Source of the DNA: Prevotellamassilia timonensis
Lineage (GTDB): Bacteria; Bacteroidota; Bacteroidia; Bacteroidales; Bacteroidaceae
Assembly (NCBI RefSeq): GCF_900106785.1
Contig: NZ_LT629845.1
Span: forward strand, 373,028-437,027
Direction: 5' to 3'
Length of the DNA stretch: 64,000 nt
Below the pieces are notes generated by a model, which saw only the letters and a program-made list of their open reading frames with translations, was not told the origin of the DNA and searched no databases. Made by a program: the position numbers and the translations under genes. This document shows, piece by piece, positions 1 through 9,491 of this stretch (positions are counted from its first letter, which is position 1; each line of letters opens with the position of its first letter).

Positions 1-1
1 T

Positions 2-1279
2 GACGAGATATGGAAGGCAGGTCCTGCCATACAGAATACGCTGCTGACGGTGCTGAATGAAAAATTGTTCCGCAATGGTAATAAAGAGCTGCACTTGCCG
101 CTAAAATTGCTGGTGGCAGCTTCGAACGAACTTCCGGCCCAAGGCGAAGGACTCGAAGCCCTGTGGGACCGCTTTGTTATTCGCGTAGTGTGCCGTTGCA
201 TACAGAGTGAATCGGTTTTCAGGCAAATGCTATGCTGCGACGATGACGAGCCATGTGCCGACGAGGAGGTGGCAGAGCCTATTACCGCAGATGAATATGC
301 CCTTTGGCAACGTGAGGCACACAAAGTGGCATTGAGTCAGGATTTGCTCGAATCCATATCGTGTATCCGCCAAGAGTTTAAGCGTGTAGAGATTGAGAAT
401 ACGGAGTTGCCACGTAGCATATATGTGAGCGACCGTCGTTGGAAACACATTGCTGCCTTGTTGCGCACATCGGCCTATTTACAGGGGCGCACATCGGCCA
501 CGCGTGCCGACCTGCTGACAATGTATCATTGCTTGTGGAATGAGCCTGTTGAGATAGCAGCTGTCAGGTCAATTGTTATAAAGTCAATATTCGCCCCTCA
601 CGTTCAGCGCCTCGAAACCTTGGCCGCTGGTGTGAAGGCCGACTTGCGTGCCCGCCGTGCCGACGAGGCTTTGGCCAAAGCTGTGCGCGAGAATGACCAC
701 CGCGATGACGATTTGCTGATTGTCGACCGCTTCTTTTATCAGATTGAAAATCATGGTACGGGCCATACCTATGTGTTTGTAACCGACTTTAAGCGTATGC
801 CGGTACGCAGCAAATTGGCAGCACCGGCACAAGGGGTGATTTATAAAGACCCAACGCACAACGGGCGGCAAATAGTGCGTTTGTTCTCGCCTGACATCAT
901 GGCCGGCATTCCGCGTCAAAACCGCGAGCAGGTGACGTTGTGCCGCGACAGCGATCACATATATATAAATGGTATAGCATTCAAAATGCGCCATGTGGGA
1001 GCTGCTGTAATGAATCCGGCAGATGGCAGTATCGGTGGGTTGTTTGACAATGCAAATGTGGCGTCAAACGCTGATGTGGCATCAACCACAACTTATGCAC
1101 ATTACGAGGACGATGTGGAGCAGGTATGTAATGACGCCGACTCCTTGAAACGGGCTTTGGAGCAGAACATCTTTGTGAGTGACGACGACCGCAAGGAGGT
1201 TGATGCTTACTTGCAGTCATTTTACAAGCAAGTGGCTTTGTGCCGCGTTGATATACGCCGATTGCTGTATGACGAATGA
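2..1279 (+). CDS. ravA: RavA-like MoxR-family AAA+ ATPase, 5' end outside the window
   Basis: The reading frame is open from base 2, so the gene starts before the window. The first visible residues, DEIWKAGPAIQNTLLTVLNE, are the Walker B segment of RavA/MoxR ATPases, followed by a sensor-1-like LLVAASNELP; the Walker A half is not visible. The remaining roughly 380 residues match the RavA layout of an ATPase C-terminal part followed by a long alpha/beta domain. RavA works with the VWA protein ViaA, and here the next gene is a ViaA homologue whose start overlaps this stop codon by 11 bp, so the two are translationally coupled. In enterobacteria the pair acts as a chaperone-like complex on respiratory complexes; its role in Bacteroidales is not known to me. 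Identification is firm, role is inferred. Confidence 0.88.
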   Translation, partial: DEIWKAGPAIQNTLLTVLNEKLFRNGNKELHLPLKLLVAASNELPAQGEGLEALWDRFVIRVVCRCIQSESVFRQMLCCDDDEPCADEEVAEPITADEYALWQREAHKVALSQDLLESISCIRQEFKRVEIENTELPRSIYVSDRRWKHIAALLRTSAYLQGRTSATRADLLTMYHCLWNEPVEIAAVRSIVIKSIFAPHVQRLETLAAGVKADLRARRADEALAKAVRENDHRDDDLLIVDRFFYQIENHGTGHTYVFVTDFKRMPVRSKLAAPAQGVIYKDPTHNGRQIVRLFSPDIMAGIPRQNREQVTLCRDSDHIYINGIAFKMRHVGAAVMNPADGSIGGLFDNANVASNADVASTTTYAHYEDDVEQVCNDADSLKRALEQNIFVSDDDRKEVDAYLQSFYKQVALCRVDIRRLLYDE

Positions 1280-2714
1280 GCCAGCCTTTTATATGAAAAT
1301 GCTCCACGCCTTTGTCAACTCAGGCGAGGAACCCGATGCCCTTACGTGCGAGTGTGATGTTCTGGCGCAATACCTGTGTACAGCCATGCACGATGCGCAG
1401 GTAAAGGCACTGGTGCTTAATGACGAGGTGGCTGCGCGTGTGTTTGTAGATACAATGGCGCAATTCGTCAGTCTTAACTTGCAAAAGGCTGCCTACCAAA
1501 TGCAGCGGTGCAGCTATGAACGCAAACAAATAGCCGAAGCGGCAGAATGGAGCCACATCAAGCGGCGCGACAACTGGCAGGCCTTGGTGCAGATGATGGA
1601 CGACAAATATGCAGCACAGGGGTTTGACAAGGGCTTTTACAATCGTGAATTTGGCGAAAAGGGGCAATCAGACGATGATGCTTTATGGCAAACGTTGCTC
1701 AATGATTGGCAAAATAATTTGGACTTGCGCCTGGCTCTGCACCAACGCGAATTTTTGGAGAGCCGGCGCGAGTTGCAGAACCGCTTGTTGCACAACAACC
1801 TGAAGGCTGTTACCCAATATGTACAGCAGCATGGTGTGAACCGGGAGCGCTTTTATCAGTCGTGGGCACTGATGGGCGGTCGTTGGAATGTGGTGGAATA
1901 CGAGCGTTTGCAGCAGGTGGTCGACTTTCAGCGCCGCTATCCCGTCCTGCAGACTATAACCGACCGCATGGGACGGGTGGCCGATGCTTTGGGCCACAAG
2001 CGCATAGGCTATAGCCAGGGAAATGAGGAGCAAATGCACCATGCCTCGCAAAGCGACATAACGGGCATCAGTGTGGGGCGCGACTTGGGGGCTTTGTTGC
2101 CAACAGAGTTGGCGCAATATGCCGATGCCGACATGGAGGACGTTTTTTTGCAGAAATATGTGACGGGGCGTTTGCAAACGTTTGACTACCAAAGTCGCAC
2201 GCTTAATGCGGCACGGGGTTTGCACACCAAGCCAGCGCGGCCGTGCGGCCCAATGGTTGTATGTGTGGATATGTCTGGCAGTATGATGGGCGAGCCAAGC
2301 AAGGTGGCCCTTTCGCTCATGATGAGTTTGTGCGAAATGTGCACATCGAAGCGGCGTAATTGCTATTTGATAGCTTTTAGCGTGCAGGCACAACCCATCG
2401 ATGTGCTCAACGACCGCACGCAACTCTTGCAATTTTTCAACCGCCGTGCTGCGGGTGACACCGATGCCAGGCGCGCGCTCGATGCCATGTTTGCGTTGCT
2501 GAATGGCAATTCGCGTTATGCTGGTGCCGACGTGCTTTGGGTGACGGACTTCCGCATTCCTTTGCCGCCACCAACGTATTTTCTGCAAATAGAGCGTTTG
2601 AGGCATGAAGGCACCCGCTTTTATGGGTTGCAACTTGGCATAGCTGAAAATCATTGGTTGCCTTATTTTGATGAAATGTTCAAGATAGAGGACATCAAAA
2701 TGGAGGTGCGATAA
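1269..2714 (+). CDS. viaA: ViaA-like VWA-domain protein, RavA partner
   Basis: The start chosen is the ATG at 1269, which overlaps the ravA stop; an upstream ATG at 1179 would add 30 residues lying entirely inside ravA. From 1269 the protein is 481 aa, nearly the same as E. coli ViaA. The N-terminal two thirds is helical and charged. The C-terminal third is a von Willebrand A domain with a MIDAS motif D-M-S-G-S at about residues 334-338 and a second acidic strand DVLWVTDFR. The family supplies the metal-binding adaptor for the RavA ATPase. No signal peptide or membrane segment is seen, so it is cytoplasmic or peripheral. The gene is the last of its unit: 130 bp without a gene follow. Confidence 0.9.
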   Translation: MTNEPAFYMKMLHAFVNSGEEPDALTCECDVLAQYLCTAMHDAQVKALVLNDEVAARVFVDTMAQFVSLNLQKAAYQMQRCSYERKQIAEAAEWSHIKRRDNWQALVQMMDDKYAAQGFDKGFYNREFGEKGQSDDDALWQTLLNDWQNNLDLRLALHQREFLESRRELQNRLLHNNLKAVTQYVQQHGVNRERFYQSWALMGGRWNVVEYERLQQVVDFQRRYPVLQTITDRMGRVADALGHKRIGYSQGNEEQMHHASQSDITGISVGRDLGALLPTELAQYADADMEDVFLQKYVTGRLQTFDYQSRTLNAARGLHTKPARPCGPMVVCVDMSGSMMGEPSKVALSLMMSLCEMCTSKRRNCYLIAFSVQAQPIDVLNDRTQLLQFFNRRAAGDTDARRALDAMFALLNGNSRYAGADVLWVTDFRIPLPPPTYFLQIERLRHEGTRFYGLQLGIAENHWLPYFDEMFKIEDIKMEVR

Positions 2715-2846
2715 CTTTTTACACCTTTGTTATGTAGCAAAACTGTAATGAGGCGCGTCTGATAGGTATAAGCAACTGTCCAGACCTGTTTTGCATGGGA
2801 AACGACCTCTGCTGATTGTATGACACAATATAGAACATAGACTTAA

Positions 2847-5339
2847 ATGAACAAAATCACCCTATTGACACTATTATTGCCTTTTTCGCCCCTCGTGGCA
2901 GTGTATGGTCAGAGCAATTATACCATAAAAGGCACATTGTGCGACTCCTTGACCCGTCAGCCAGAGGCATACGCCACGGTGCGACTGCTCGGAGTGCCGT
3001 CAATGAAACCGCTGAAAGCTAACACCACACAGCTTGATGGCAAATTTAGCATTACTGCTTCAAAGCCTGGAAAATACGTGCTTGAGCTTATGTCGATTGG
3101 CAAGGCTCCCGTACGCCGGCAGATAACGTTGGCAGCAGATAAGCGTATGGTTGATACTGATACGCTGTACATAAAGGAATACAACTCTACTTTAGGGGTA
3201 GCAACCGTGACGGCACAACGCCCATTGGTTAAGGCCGAACTGGACAAACTGACGTATTCGATAGCCGATGACCCTGACGCTAAAACCAACACGGTGCTTG
3301 AAATGTTGCGCAAGGTGCCGATGGTGACGGTTGATGGTGAGGATAACATCAAGGTGAACGGAAATGCCAGCTTTAAGGTGTATGTCGACGGAAAGCCCAA
3401 CCAAATGATGAGTGCCAATCCGTCTATGATATTCAAAGCTTATCCGGCTTCGGCTATTCAAAAGATAGAGGTTATTACCAATCCTGGCGCAAAATATGAT
3501 GCCGAGGGGGTGGCTGGTGTGCTTAATATCATAACCAACACCAAGACTTCGACGTCGGGCTATACCGTGACGGCAAATGCTTCGGTTGGTAATCGTGGCG
3601 AAATGGGGTCGTTGATGGGAATGGCACAGTTTGGCAAATTCATGATTTCTGCACACTATGGTGCGGGGTATCACGATCAACCTAATACCACTACTAACGT
3701 TGAACGCGAATTGTATGGCGAAAATGACAGTCATTTGTTGAAATCGGACACGGAATCGGAGTCGCACGGCATTTTTCAGTTTGGTAACCTCGACGCCAGT
3801 TATGAATTTACTAAAAAGGACTTGTTGAGTGTGTCGGCTGGCATTCATGGCTGGAACGGTCGTAACAGCAATATTTCGCTGAACCAGATGTTTAGGGTTG
3901 ACGGATCGCCTTATTACAGCTATCATGTGGCATCGAAAACAAAGAGCCTGTATCGCAGCATAAACGCTTCGGCCGATTACCAGCACGCTTTTACTGATGA
4001 CACCAAACTGACTATGTCATACCGCTACGACAACAGTCCGCAAACGACAAAGGTAAAGACGTGGAATGACCAGTTGACCAATCTGCCCGAAAACTTTGGT
4101 TTGAAGGATCTTGACACAGACCCGGACAATTTGTCATACGAACATACGGCACAGGTGGATTTTACCACGCCTTTAGACAAAAAGAAAACCCACACAATGG
4201 CAACGGGCGTGAAGTATATTCGTCGTGTCAACCGAAGCAACAGTGTGGAGTATTCGCGCCCAGCTGGTAGTGATGCCGACATGCAACTTGACGAGGAACG
4301 CTCATTGCGCTACCGCCATACGGGTAACATTGCCGCCGCTTATCTGGAATATAACTTGAAAAAGGGCAAGTGGAGCGCAATGGCCGGAAGCCGATATGAG
4401 TATTACAAGGTAGATGTGAGCTATCCCGATGGTAAGCGTGAGGCTTTTGGCACACACATGAGCGATTGGGTGCCTTCGATAAGTGCCGGTTTTAATTTGA
4501 GCGACGGCAAAATGTTGAAGGCTGGATATAATATGCGTATAGGACGTCCGGACATTAGCTATCTCTCACCTTATAAGGTGTCTTATTCGCCTGAGGCAGT
4601 AACGTATGGTAATCCAGACTTGAAGAGCGAAAAGTCGCACAATTTGGATTTAACTTACAGCATGTTTGGTCCGAAACTCACGTTTAATGCGTCACTCAAC
4701 TATTCATTCTCCAACAATGGTATGGTGTCGTATAGTTTTGTTGATGAGAATGGCGTGGCCAACACCACTTATGGCGGATTTCAACATTCAAAGATGACGA
4801 TGCTGTCAACCTATATTAACTGGACTGTTTTTAAGTGTACTACAATCAATCTGAACGCTTCGGCAAGTTATTCTGATTATAAGGCCCATGTGTTGGGTAG
4901 TCATAATTCTGGTTTTTCAGCAAACTTGTGGGGCGGATTGCAGCAAACGATGCCGTGGAAACTCAAACTTGGTCTTTGGCTCGGCGGCAACACACGTCAG
5001 GTTACCTTGCAGGGTAAGGCTCCAGGCTTCTTTTTCTATAGTCTGAGCTTGAGCCGTTCATTCTTGAAGGAGGACCGTTTGGGCATCAATTTGCAAGCTG
5101 GCAACTTTATCGGACGTTATACTCACTTCCGTACCTCAACTGTCACTAATCAAATGCGCTATGTTTCAGATACCCGCAATGACATGATGCGTTTGAGCAT
5201 TGGCGTAAGTTACCGCCTTGGCTCACTGAAGTCGGGAGTGAAGAAGGTGGACCGAAGCATCGAAAATGATGATGTGATGCGAACCGGAAATAGTTCGGGC
5301 GCAAGCGGAGACGCTAATGCAGGAGGCGGACAACAATAA
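2847..5339 (+). CDS. TonB-linked outer membrane beta-barrel protein (OMP_b-brl_3 type)
   Basis: An 830-aa protein with a signal peptide (cleavage near VYGQ, about residue 22). Residues 25-115 form a CarboxypepD-regulatory-like beta-sandwich (GTLCDSLTRQPEAYATVRL), residues 120-230 a plug domain (VKVNGNASFKVYVDGKPNQM, IQKIEVITNPGAKYDAEG), and the rest a beta-barrel of alternating aromatic strands. This layout is typical of the Bacteroidetes family often annotated as outer membrane beta-barrel or TonB-dependent receptor. It lacks an adjacent SusD, so it is not a classical Sus pair. The substrate is unknown. The last ten residues are a Gly/Ala/Gln-rich tail rather than the usual aromatic barrel end. 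The gene stands alone and is followed by a strong hairpin shared with the convergent lipid kinase. Confidence 0.85.
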   Translation: MNKITLLTLLLPFSPLVAVYGQSNYTIKGTLCDSLTRQPEAYATVRLLGVPSMKPLKANTTQLDGKFSITASKPGKYVLELMSIGKAPVRRQITLAADKRMVDTDTLYIKEYNSTLGVATVTAQRPLVKAELDKLTYSIADDPDAKTNTVLEMLRKVPMVTVDGEDNIKVNGNASFKVYVDGKPNQMMSANPSMIFKAYPASAIQKIEVITNPGAKYDAEGVAGVLNIITNTKTSTSGYTVTANASVGNRGEMGSLMGMAQFGKFMISAHYGAGYHDQPNTTTNVERELYGENDSHLLKSDTESESHGIFQFGNLDASYEFTKKDLLSVSAGIHGWNGRNSNISLNQMFRVDGSPYYSYHVASKTKSLYRSINASADYQHAFTDDTKLTMSYRYDNSPQTTKVKTWNDQLTNLPENFGLKDLDTDPDNLSYEHTAQVDFTTPLDKKKTHTMATGVKYIRRVNRSNSVEYSRPAGSDADMQLDEERSLRYRHTGNIAAAYLEYNLKKGKWSAMAGSRYEYYKVDVSYPDGKREAFGTHMSDWVPSISAGFNLSDGKMLKAGYNMRIGRPDISYLSPYKVSYSPEAVTYGNPDLKSEKSHNLDLTYSMFGPKLTFNASLNYSFSNNGMVSYSFVDENGVANTTYGGFQHSKMTMLSTYINWTVFKCTTINLNASASYSDYKAHVLGSHNSGFSANLWGGLQQTMPWKLKLGLWLGGNTRQVTLQGKAPGFFFYSLSLSRSFLKEDRLGINLQAGNFIGRYTHFRTSTVTNQMRYVSDTRNDMMRLSIGVSYRLGSLKSGVKKVDRSIENDDVMRTGNSSGASGDANAGGGQQ

Positions 5340-5363
5340 CCGATGCAATGACTTATTGCATAC

Positions 5364-5405
5364 AACAAAGGCGTGTTTCGTGATGGTGCGAAACACGCCT
5401 TTGTT
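5364..5405. terminator. Bidirectional hairpin terminator between convergent genes
   Basis: A perfect 17-bp inverted repeat (5364-5380 with 5389-5405, 8-nt loop) lies between the end of the TonB-type barrel gene and the end of the convergent lipid kinase gene. It probably ends transcripts from both sides. Confidence 0.75.
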
Positions 5406-5437
5406 ATGGGTATATAACCCTTTGTAAGGGCGAAGTG

Positions 5438-6364
5438 TTATGGTATCAAGAACTCAATCTCCTCGGGCATGATGCCGATGTTGATGGATTGGGCGTGGCC
5501 ATGGTATGTGCGGCCGTCAAAGCTCAAGGGGGCATGGCCGAGCTTTGTAAATTCGACATGGCGGGTGCGCCACACTTTTACACCGCGGTGACTCAGGAAA
5601 CGTCCTGTGAACAGCAACCACAGTCCATGAAATATCTGAAATATGGCAGGCTTTGATACAAGCGTGATGTCAAGCAGACCATTGTATGGCACAGCACTTG
5701 GCGTTTGTCCGTATCCGTGTGCCGAACCGATGCAAATGCTCATGGCGCTTTGCTCGATGTGTTCGCCGCTCATGTCAAATACGTATCTGAAATTCATGCG
5801 CTGGAACAATAGCAGCAGTGCAGAGAAAAAGTATGAGATGGTTTTGAAACCGAACCAGTTGCTTGTCTTGCGTTTCAAATTTGTGATGGACGATGCTACG
5901 CCAAGGTTAACACAATCGAGAAAGTACAGCTGTTTGTTTTGACCGTCGGCATCGGCTATTTGAATTGTGCCTACATCAACCTTGCGGGTGTGCTGAAATA
6001 TTAAGGCGTCTATCGTATTTTTGTAATCATCGGTGTGCATGCCCCAAAATTTGGCAAAGTCATTGCCAAAGCCGTTGGGTATGACGCCAAGCACAGGGTG
6101 TTTGCCCGATGGCGACGCTGTAGACATAATGCCGCAAATGGCGTGGTTAAGGGCCGAATCGCCGCCGACAATAATGATGGTGGCGTAACCGGTACGCGTC
6201 ATCATGGCAGCCAATCGTTCAACCGAACCTGCTCCCTCGCTTTGCACGTAGTCAAAGTTGACGCCTTTCTCTTCAAGATATTGGCGTATCTTTTTCCAAC
6301 GCTTTTGTGTATGGGCAGAGCCCTCTTTCGGGCAGTATATGATGCCCCATGAATTTGCTGGCAT
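5438..6364 (-). CDS. Diacylglycerol kinase-family lipid kinase (DagK/YegS/BmrU type)
   Basis: A 308-aa protein with the two signature blocks of the DAGK catalytic domain: GGDSALNHA at residues 67-75 (family form GGDGTxNE) and PNGFGNDFAKF at about 96-106 (family form PxGTGNDFAR). The N-terminal half is the nucleotide-binding alpha/beta domain and the C-terminal half the beta-sandwich that binds the lipid. The usual GGDGT is GGDSA here, a deviation at the ATP-binding glycine loop, but the rest of the fold is intact. It lies 46 bp downstream of miaA on the same strand and is likely co-transcribed with it. The lipid substrate cannot be told from sequence. Confidence 0.82.
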   Translation of the reverse strand: MPANSWGIIYCPKEGSAHTQKRWKKIRQYLEEKGVNFDYVQSEGAGSVERLAAMMTRTGYATIIIVGGDSALNHAICGIMSTASPSGKHPVLGVIPNGFGNDFAKFWGMHTDDYKNTIDALIFQHTRKVDVGTIQIADADGQNKQLYFLDCVNLGVASSITNLKRKTSNWFGFKTISYFFSALLLLFQRMNFRYVFDMSGEHIEQSAMSICIGSAHGYGQTPSAVPYNGLLDITLVSKPAIFQIFHGLWLLFTGRFLSHRGVKVWRTRHVEFTKLGHAPLSFDGRTYHGHAQSINIGIMPEEIEFLIP

Positions 6365-6410
6365 AGTTAGTTAAATGTTGATGTACGTGTTGAGTTAGTG
6401 AAGGGGCTTA

Positions 6411-7301
6411 TTATAAATCGGTGATGTTGATGTTAACGGCTTCTTCAGCTTTAAGCCAATGAATTTCGATGCCACGGCGCTCCATGCCCCTGAACCATGT
6501 CATTTGCCGTTTGGCAAACTGATGTATGGCTATTTCGAGTTGCCTGAACATTTCGTCATAGCTGAGTTTGTTTATGGCATATAGTGTAAGATATTTGTAT
6601 TCGAGTCCGTAGTATATCAAATCATCAGGTTGAATGCCTTCGGCAAGTAGATGCCTTATTTCGTCTACCATACCGGCGTCAAGACGTTGCTTGAGACGTT
6701 GGGTAATGCGCTTGCGGCGTGTATCGCGGTCCACATCGATACCAATGTTATATGATGTGAGGGTGGGAAATGGACGGTCGTCTATGGGGGTGTGCTTGTA
6801 GTATTCAGCAATTTCAATAGCTCTGATTGCACGTTGAGCAGAATCGACGTCCGTAGAGTTGTGCAACACTTTGTATTGGCTCAAAATTTGCGTCAGCTCA
6901 TCGAGCGTTTTGTCTTTCAACCTTTCTCGCAACTGAGGGTTCTGTGGCACTGGCGACAGGCGGTAGCTGCGCAGAATGCTTTCGAGGTATAGGCCCGTAC
7001 CTCCACACACAATCACCCGTTTACCTCGTGAGCGAATGTCATTGTAGGCTTTGAGAAAGTCCTGCTGATATTCAAACACATTGTATTTTGTGCCTGGTTC
7101 GACAATATCAATCAAGTGGTAAGGTATTTGCTTGCCATTGATGGTATAGTCATCAAGGTCTTTGCCTGTGCCGAGGTCCATGCGCCGATATACCTGTCTG
7201 CTGTCGGCACTGATAATTTCGGCATCGAGCCGTTCGGCCAATTTTACGGCAACGCTTGTTTTGCCTGAGGCGGTGGGGCCAAGTATTGTTATGATGTCCA
7301 C
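6411..7301 (-). CDS. miaA: tRNA dimethylallyltransferase MiaA
   Basis: A 296-aa protein that transfers a dimethylallyl group to N6 of A37 in tRNAs reading UNN codons. The Walker A loop GPTASGKT is at residues 8-15, followed by the family motif DSRQVYRRMDLGTGK and the tRNA-contacting YYGLEYKYLT and FAKRQMTWFRG segments near the C-terminus. Length is normal for the family. It is the first gene of a two-gene unit with the lipid kinase downstream. Its upstream region is made of four tandem 73-bp repeats, each of which carries a Bacteroidetes -7 box pointing toward miaA; the closest one lies about 35 bp from the start codon. Confidence 0.95.
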   Translation of the reverse strand: MDIITILGPTASGKTSVAVKLAERLDAEIISADSRQVYRRMDLGTGKDLDDYTINGKQIPYHLIDIVEPGTKYNVFEYQQDFLKAYNDIRSRGKRVIVCGGTGLYLESILRSYRLSPVPQNPQLRERLKDKTLDELTQILSQYKVLHNSTDVDSAQRAIRAIEIAEYYKHTPIDDRPFPTLTSYNIGIDVDRDTRRKRITQRLKQRLDAGMVDEIRHLLAEGIQPDDLIYYGLEYKYLTLYAINKLSYDEMFRQLEIAIHQFAKRQMTWFRGMERRGIEIHWLKAEEAVNINITDL

Positions 7302-7333
7302 TGTGTGTTATTTGCTGTTTACTTATTGTTGTT

Positions 7334-7633
7334 GCAAAGATAGCGCAAGGCGAGAGCAGAACGTCAAGCTTGCTTGTTCGTTATGCCGAGCCGCAGCCTA
7401 TCTTATGCAAAGATAGCGCAAGGCGAGAGCAGAACGTCAAGCTTGCTTGTTCGTTATGCCGAGCCGCAGCCTATCTTATGCAAAGATTGCGCAAGGCGAG
7501 AGCAGAATGTCAAGCTTGCTTGTTCGTTATGCCGAGCCGCAGCCTATCTTATGCAAAGATTGCGCAAGGCGAGAGCAGAATGTCAAGCTTGCTTGTTCGT
7601 TATGCCGAGCCGCGGCCTATCTTATGCAAAGAT
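7334..7633. repeat. Four tandem copies of a 73-bp intergenic repeat
   Basis: The sequence beginning GCAAAGATAGCGCAAGGCGA recurs at 7334, 7407, 7480, 7553 and starts again at 7626, an exact 73-bp period. Copies differ at only a few bases (AACGTC versus AATGTC, GATAGCG versus GATTGCG, GCAGCC versus GCGGCC). The region has several open frames that simply repeat the same peptide every 73 bp and are not genes. On the minus strand three of the five unit starts read TATCTTTG (7334, 7407 and 7626), matching the Bacteroidetes -7 consensus TAnnTTTG, and two read AATCTTTG. A single diverged copy is found at 34164-34246 upstream of the wzc-type gene. Confidence 0.95.
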
Positions 7634-7676
7634 ACTAAATGCGGGCAACTGGCGGGCCATGCTGGTGTAAAAAAAT

Positions 7677-7709
7677 AGCCGCCACTAAGCGTAGAGCTTA
7701 GTGGCGGCT
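7677..7709 (-). terminator. Rho-independent terminator of gapA
   Basis: A perfect 14-bp stem (7677-7690 with 7696-7709) and a 5-nt loop, followed on the minus strand by ATTTTTTT. It sits 36 bp past the gapA stop codon and is an unusually clean intrinsic terminator. Confidence 0.92.
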
Positions 7710-7745
7710 GTTAAAGGTCTAAGTTTCTGAACTTAAAGCAACGGA

Positions 7746-8777
<1,032 letters not shown>

Positions 8778-8877
8778 CTATTTGTGTGGTTAATATTTCT
8801 GTTAATGAACTCTGAGTTGGAAGCAGAAATCAGTGCTTTGCTTTCAAGGCATTGTCACTTATTTCCTTATTCCACCG

Positions 8878-8885
8878 CAAAAGTA
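8878..8885 (-). promoter_or_regulatory. gapA promoter -7 box TACTTTTG
   Basis: TACTTTTG on the minus strand matches the Bacteroidetes TAnnTTTG -7 element. It implies a leader of about 115 nt for gapA. A matching TTTG at the -33 distance is not clear, so the call rests on the -7 box and position. Confidence 0.55.
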
Positions 8886-8897
8886 CAAAAACCTTTT

Positions 8898-8905
8898 TAT
8901 TTTTG
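8898..8905 (+). promoter_or_regulatory. mscL promoter -7 box TATTTTTG
   Basis: TATTTTTG matches TAnnTTTG and lies 31 bp before the mscL start codon. It is back-to-back with the gapA box at 8878-8885, so the two polymerases would compete for overlapping DNA. Confidence 0.55.
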
Positions 8906-8936
8906 CACCATGTTTAATCATTAAATTTTCAAAAAC

Positions 8937-9353
8937 ATGAAATCGGCTTTCTTGCAAGAGTTTAAGGAGTTTGCTGTAAAGGGTAATGCCATTGATATGG
9001 CAGTAGGTGTAATTATCGGTGGCGCTTTTGGCAAAATAGTTTCTTCTATTGTCAATGACTTGTTTATGCCGCCCATTGGCTGGCTGATTGGCGGTATTGA
9101 TTTTAAGGACCTGAAGTATGATTTGCCTGTTAATCCGTTGAATGAGGGTGGCGAACCTGTTAGTATTGCTTATGGCAATTTCTTGCAGACTTGCATCGAC
9201 TTCATTATTATCGCATTTTGCGTTTTCATGTTGGTGCGTCTTATTATGAAGCTCTCGCGCAAGAAAAAAGAGGCTGCGCAGCCCAAGGCTCCTGCCGAAC
9301 CTTCTGAGGAAGTAAAGTTGTTGCGCGAAATACGTGATGCGTTGCAGAAGTAA
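8937..9353 (+). CDS. mscL: Large-conductance mechanosensitive channel MscL
   Basis: A 138-aa inner-membrane channel that opens under membrane tension and releases solutes during osmotic downshock. The N-terminal amphipathic helix ([20 protein letters not shown]) leads into TM1 ([24 protein letters not shown]), a short periplasmic loop, TM2 ([19 protein letters not shown]) and a charged cytoplasmic helix ([14 protein letters not shown]...LLREIRDAL). All landmarks of the family are present and the length is normal. It is a single-gene unit followed by a hairpin shared with the convergent lysozyme gene. Confidence 0.96.
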   Translation: MKSAFLQEFKEFAVKGNAIDMAVGVIIGGAFGKIVSSIVNDLFMPPIGWLIGGIDFKDLKYDLPVNPLNEGGEPVSIAYGNFLQTCIDFIIIAFCVFMLVRLIMKLSRKKKEAAQPKAPAEPSEEVKLLREIRDALQK

Positions 9354-9393
9354 GCACTTATATAATAAATATATGTGTGAGACTTTTCATGAT

Positions 9394-9454
9394 ACAACGA
9401 ACCGCTGTCGTCGGCATGAATATGATTGTTCGTGCAGAGACAGCGGTTTGTTGT
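9394..9454. terminator. Bidirectional hairpin between mscL and the GH25 gene
   Basis: A 16-bp stem with one mismatch (9394-9409 with 9439-9454) and a 29-nt loop, placed between two convergent genes. It can stop transcription in both directions. Confidence 0.7.
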
Positions 9455-9491
9455 GTTTTGAATGTACTATATATATAATGTAGGGTATACG

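Noticed and set aside
1683-2654. 323-codon open frame on the minus strand
   Set aside because: It lies wholly opposite viaA, which has clear homology and motifs; the antisense peptide is rich in His/Arg as typical of shadow frames.
2806-2842. A fifth copy of the MITE-like repeat
   Set aside because: Only about 35 bp resemble one end (CTGCTGATTGTAT... GAACA) and there is no matching opposite end; too weak to list as a feature.
3192-3986. 264-codon open frame on the minus strand
   Set aside because: Antisense to the plug region of the TonB-linked barrel gene; no recognisable domain.
7334-7633. CRISPR array
   Set aside because: Units are contiguous 73-bp copies with no unique spacers and no cas genes nearby.
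7370-7678. Several open frames of about 100 codons in three frames
   Set aside because: They arise from the 73-bp tandem repeat; the peptides repeat themselves every unit and no start or composition supports coding.
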